Source: Rhodobacterales bacterium
GTDB lineage: Bacteria; Pseudomonadota; Alphaproteobacteria; Rhodobacterales; Rhodobacteraceae
DNA: 64,000 bases
Assembly: GCA_026400355.1 (NCBI GenBank)
Contig: JAPLPE010000021.1
Coordinates: 62,001 to 126,000, forward strand
Direction: 5' to 3'
Positions 62,494 to 64,000 of the stretch are shown in pieces. The notes under the pieces are model-generated. The model was not told the origin of the DNA, did not search any database, and worked only from the letters and a program-made list of their open reading frames with translations. The position numbers and the translations under genes are program-made. Positions within the stretch are counted from its first letter, which is position 1. Every line of letters begins with the position of its first letter.

Positions 62494-63474
62494 ATGCGGG
62501 TTCTTGTGACAGGGGCAGCAGGGATGATCGGGCGGAAGCTTACGGCGCGGCTGGCCGTCGACGGGCATCTGGGGGGCAAGGCGCTGACCGCGCTGATTCT
62601 GCATGACATTGTGGCCCCACCCCGGCCTGATGTGGCGATCCCGGTGATCGATCTGGCCAGCGACTTTGCCGATTTGGCGACAGCCGAGGAGTTGATCGGG
62701 CACCGGCCCGATGTGGTGTTCCATCTTGCCGGTGTTGTGTCCGGCACGGCAGAGGCGAATTTTGATCTGGGCTATGCTGTCAATCTGGACGGCACGCGGC
62801 GGCTGTTCGATGCGATCCGGCTGTCGGGACTGCATCCCCGGGTCGTCTATGCCTCGACCGCGGCTGTCTTTGGCGGGCCGTTCCCGGATGTCGTGCCGGA
62901 CGATTTTGCGCCGACGCCGCTGTCGTCCTACGGAAGCCAGAAGCTGATCGGCGAGGTCATCCTGTCGGATTATACGCGACGAGGTTTCATGGACGGCGTC
63001 GGTCTGCGCCTGCCGACGATCTGCGTCCGGCCGGGCAAGCCGAACGGGGCGGCGTCGAGCTTTTTCTCCGGGATCATCCGGGAGCCGCTGAACGGCCAGC
63101 CTGCCGCTCTTCCGGTGCATCGCGACTGGGTTCATACCCATGCGAGCCCCCGCGCCGCCGTGGGGTTCTTTATCCACGCCGGTTCTATGGACACGAGCCC
63201 GGTCGGGTCGCGCCGGAACCTTGTCATGCCGGGGACAAGCGTCAGTGTAGGGGAACAGATCGCATCGCTCACCCGTATCGCCGGGCCGCGTGTGGCGGCG
63301 CTGATCCACGAGGCGCAGGACCCTGCAGTCTGGGCCATCGTCAAGACATGGCCGCAGCGTTTTGCGGCGACACGTGCCCGCGATCTGGGCTTTGTGGCCG
63401 AAACGAGCTTTGACGAGATCATCGAGGCCTATATCACCGAGGAACTGGGCGGACGCCTGCCTGAATTCGCCTGA
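62494..63474 (+). CDS. denD: NAD-dependent epimerase/dehydrogenase, DenD-like
   Basis: A 326-aa extended SDR. The Rossmann motif VTGAAGMIGRKL is at residues 5-16; the catalytic Tyr and Lys lie in YGSQKLIGEV; Ser/Thr of YASTAAVFG completes the triad. The wording LHDIVAPPRP and LGLRLPTI-like sites match D-erythronate dehydrogenase (DenD), but without den/otn neighbours I infer the role by family only. The ATG follows GGGGGGAAA. The operon to its right is non-coding RNA. Confidence 0.75.
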   Translation: MRVLVTGAAGMIGRKLTARLAVDGHLGGKALTALILHDIVAPPRPDVAIPVIDLASDFADLATAEELIGHRPDVVFHLAGVVSGTAEANFDLGYAVNLDGTRRLFDAIRLSGLHPRVVYASTAAVFGGPFPDVVPDDFAPTPLSSYGSQKLIGEVILSDYTRRGFMDGVGLRLPTICVRPGKPNGAASSFFSGIIREPLNGQPAALPVHRDWVHTHASPRAAVGFFIHAGSMDTSPVGSRRNLVMPGTSVSVGEQIASLTRIAGPRVAALIHEAQDPAVWAIVKTWPQRFAATRARDLGFVAETSFDEIIEAYITEELGGRLPEFA

Positions 63475-63484
63475 TCCGGTTGTC

Positions 63485-63513
63485 TTGCGCGACGGCATTG
63501 CAGGGGCTATATG
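63485..63513 (+). promoter_or_regulatory. ffs: Promoter of the SRP RNA gene
   Basis: TTGCGC (63485-63490) and TATATG (63508-63513) with a 17-bp spacer, ending 7 bases before the predicted 5' end of the SRP RNA. Confidence 0.7.
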
Positions 63514-63520
63514 ATGGAAC

Positions 63521-63613
63521 GAGGGGTTGGCGCGGGCATGCGTCTCGCCAACCCGGTCAGGTCCGGAAGGAAGCAGCCGTAACGAGCCCCGCTTGGGTCG
63601 TTGTCCAGCCTCT
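63521..63613 (+). ncRNA. ffs: Signal recognition particle RNA (4.5S type)
   Basis: About 93 bases. GGTCAGGTCCGGAAGGAAGC at 63555-63574 followed by AGCC is the universal SRP domain IV (Ffh-binding loop with GGAA). The 5' end GAGG pairs with CCTC at 63609-63612 and UUGG with CCAG nearby, closing the long hairpin. An additional GGGTTGGCG/CGCCAACCC self-complement (63523-63553) suggests an alternative local stem. Ends are inferred from pairing and from the promoter at 63485. Confidence 0.88.
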
Positions 63614-63619
63614 CACCTA

Positions 63620-63635
63620 CACCCCTTGCGGGGTG
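63620..63635 (+). terminator. Short hairpin after ffs
   Basis: CACCCC-TTGC-GGGGTG, a 6-bp perfect stem 6 bases after the SRP RNA end; no T-run. A possible processing or termination site. Confidence 0.45.
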
Positions 63636-63681
63636 GATACCGAAAACCGGGTGCGCCCCGGACAAGCGAAGGAGGGAAGAC

Positions 63682-63720
63682 ATGGAGATTGTCATCATCC
63701 TCCGGGCCGCCGCCGTCTGA
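63682..63720 (+). CDS. 12-residue ORF between ffs and rsgA, possible leader peptide
   Basis: The reading MEIVIILRAAAV follows a strong GAAGGAGGGAAG ribosome site by 1-6 bases. It is rich in Ile, Val and Leu, as branched-chain attenuation leaders are, but the gene that follows is rsgA, not ilv or leu. It may be a chance reading with a good ribosome site. Confidence 0.3.
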   Translation: MEIVIILRAAAV

Positions 63721-63797
63721 GGACCGCCGCCGCCCGCTGCGAAGCTGTCTGTGCGTGATGCGCAGGCCCCATTCCTTCGTTTTCGGGACATGTTAGA

Positions 63798-64000
63798 TTG
63801 ACCTTACTGACCCTTGCCGACCTTGGATGGTCGGCCCCTTTTGCCGCGCAAACGGAAGATGGCGAACCCGGGACGCCCGCCCGCGTATCGGAAGTGACCC
63901 GGGACACGCTGACAGTTCTGACCCCGGACGGCCCGCACAGCATCCTGCCCGCCGAATCGACCGGGCTTTATGCCGTCGGTGACTGGGTGATGACGGATGG
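63798..64000 (+). CDS. rsgA: Ribosome small-subunit GTPase RsgA, N-terminal part
   Basis: The first 67 codons of a gene running off the right edge. LTLLTLADLGWSAPFAAQ, then PARVSEVTRDTLTVLTPDGPHSILPAE and TGLYAVGDWVMTDG, are the N-terminal OB-fold of RsgA (YjeQ), a circularly permuted GTPase that matures the 30S subunit. The GTPase motifs lie outside the window. The start is TTG at 63798; the ATG at 63793 is out of frame and stops after three codons. The ribosome site is weak. Confidence 0.8.
   Translation, partial: MTLLTLADLGWSAPFAAQTEDGEPGTPARVSEVTRDTLTVLTPDGPHSILPAESTGLYAVGDWVMTD

Overview
The window is 64 kb of dense, high-GC bacterial chromosome. The gene families point to an alphaproteobacterium of the order Rhodobacterales (Rhodobacteraceae/Paracoccaceae): a DinB with an N-terminal zinc finger, a yejABEF operon, a DUF1244 protein, a membrane-anchored cytochrome c, a DenD-like epimerase and dispersed GC-rich palindromes at gene ends. 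I see no prophage, CRISPR array, plasmid origin, rRNA or tRNA. The region is mostly housekeeping and metabolism with a few decayed or unusual loci.

Layout. 0-12 kb: the start of map (methionine aminopeptidase), a coupled trio of CinA-like, GNAT and OmpA-like genes, a LysR regulator, a VOC protein, a FadH-like 2,4-dienoyl-CoA reductase, three small envelope or unknown genes, ilvD and dinB. 12-17 kb: an ABC-F gene preceded by a candidate leader peptide, then the molybdate block modE-like/modABC. 17-22 kb: a secreted hydrolase, the divergent lrp-type regulator and alanine dehydrogenase, a pseudogene of a ferric-reductase-like heme membrane protein, mscL and a GST. 22-30 kb: pheT and pheS on the minus strand, separated by about 1.2 kb, then a MOSC protein, CsbD and DUF3309 stress genes, an unusual OmpR-type response regulator, rplT with an internal deletion, and rpmI.

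30-42 kb: pyruvate kinase, an N-formylglutamate amidohydrolase/HAD/DUF1244 run, D-amino-acid aminotransferase with an N-acetyl-D-Glu/dipeptide epimerase, a YafY regulator divergent from a frameshifted SRPBCC gene across a perfect operator-like palindrome, a block of four 11-bp direct repeats, UDG-LysE-moaB, a DsbD-domain protein and yqgE. 41.5-42.6 kb is a decay zone with an IS transposase remnant fused to an endonuclease/exonuclease/phosphatase remnant.

42-64 kb: hemF, two tandem paralogous lipoproteins, an SDR lacking the catalytic Lys, an RsmC-like methyltransferase, clpS, a HAD hydrolase, a SPOR-domain D-Ala-D-Ala carboxypeptidase convergent with yejABEF, cytochrome c, prephenate dehydratase, nudC, a 5'-nucleotidase-like enzyme, a degenerate M24 protein, denD, the SRP RNA (ffs) with a good promoter, a 12-codon ORF, and the start of rsgA.

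How genes work together: modABC imports molybdate, and MoaB, the CinA-like and the MOSC protein belong to molybdopterin-related families. The carboxypeptidase, Yej transporter, DgcA-like epimerase and D-amino-acid aminotransferase could all feed peptidoglycan peptide recycling (inference). The most noteworthy signals are the 20-residue hole in ribosomal protein L20, the response regulator with Asn instead of the phospho-acceptor Asp, the leader ORF and hairpin before the ABC-F gene, and the 11-bp repeat block. I did not find a clearly new multi-gene system.
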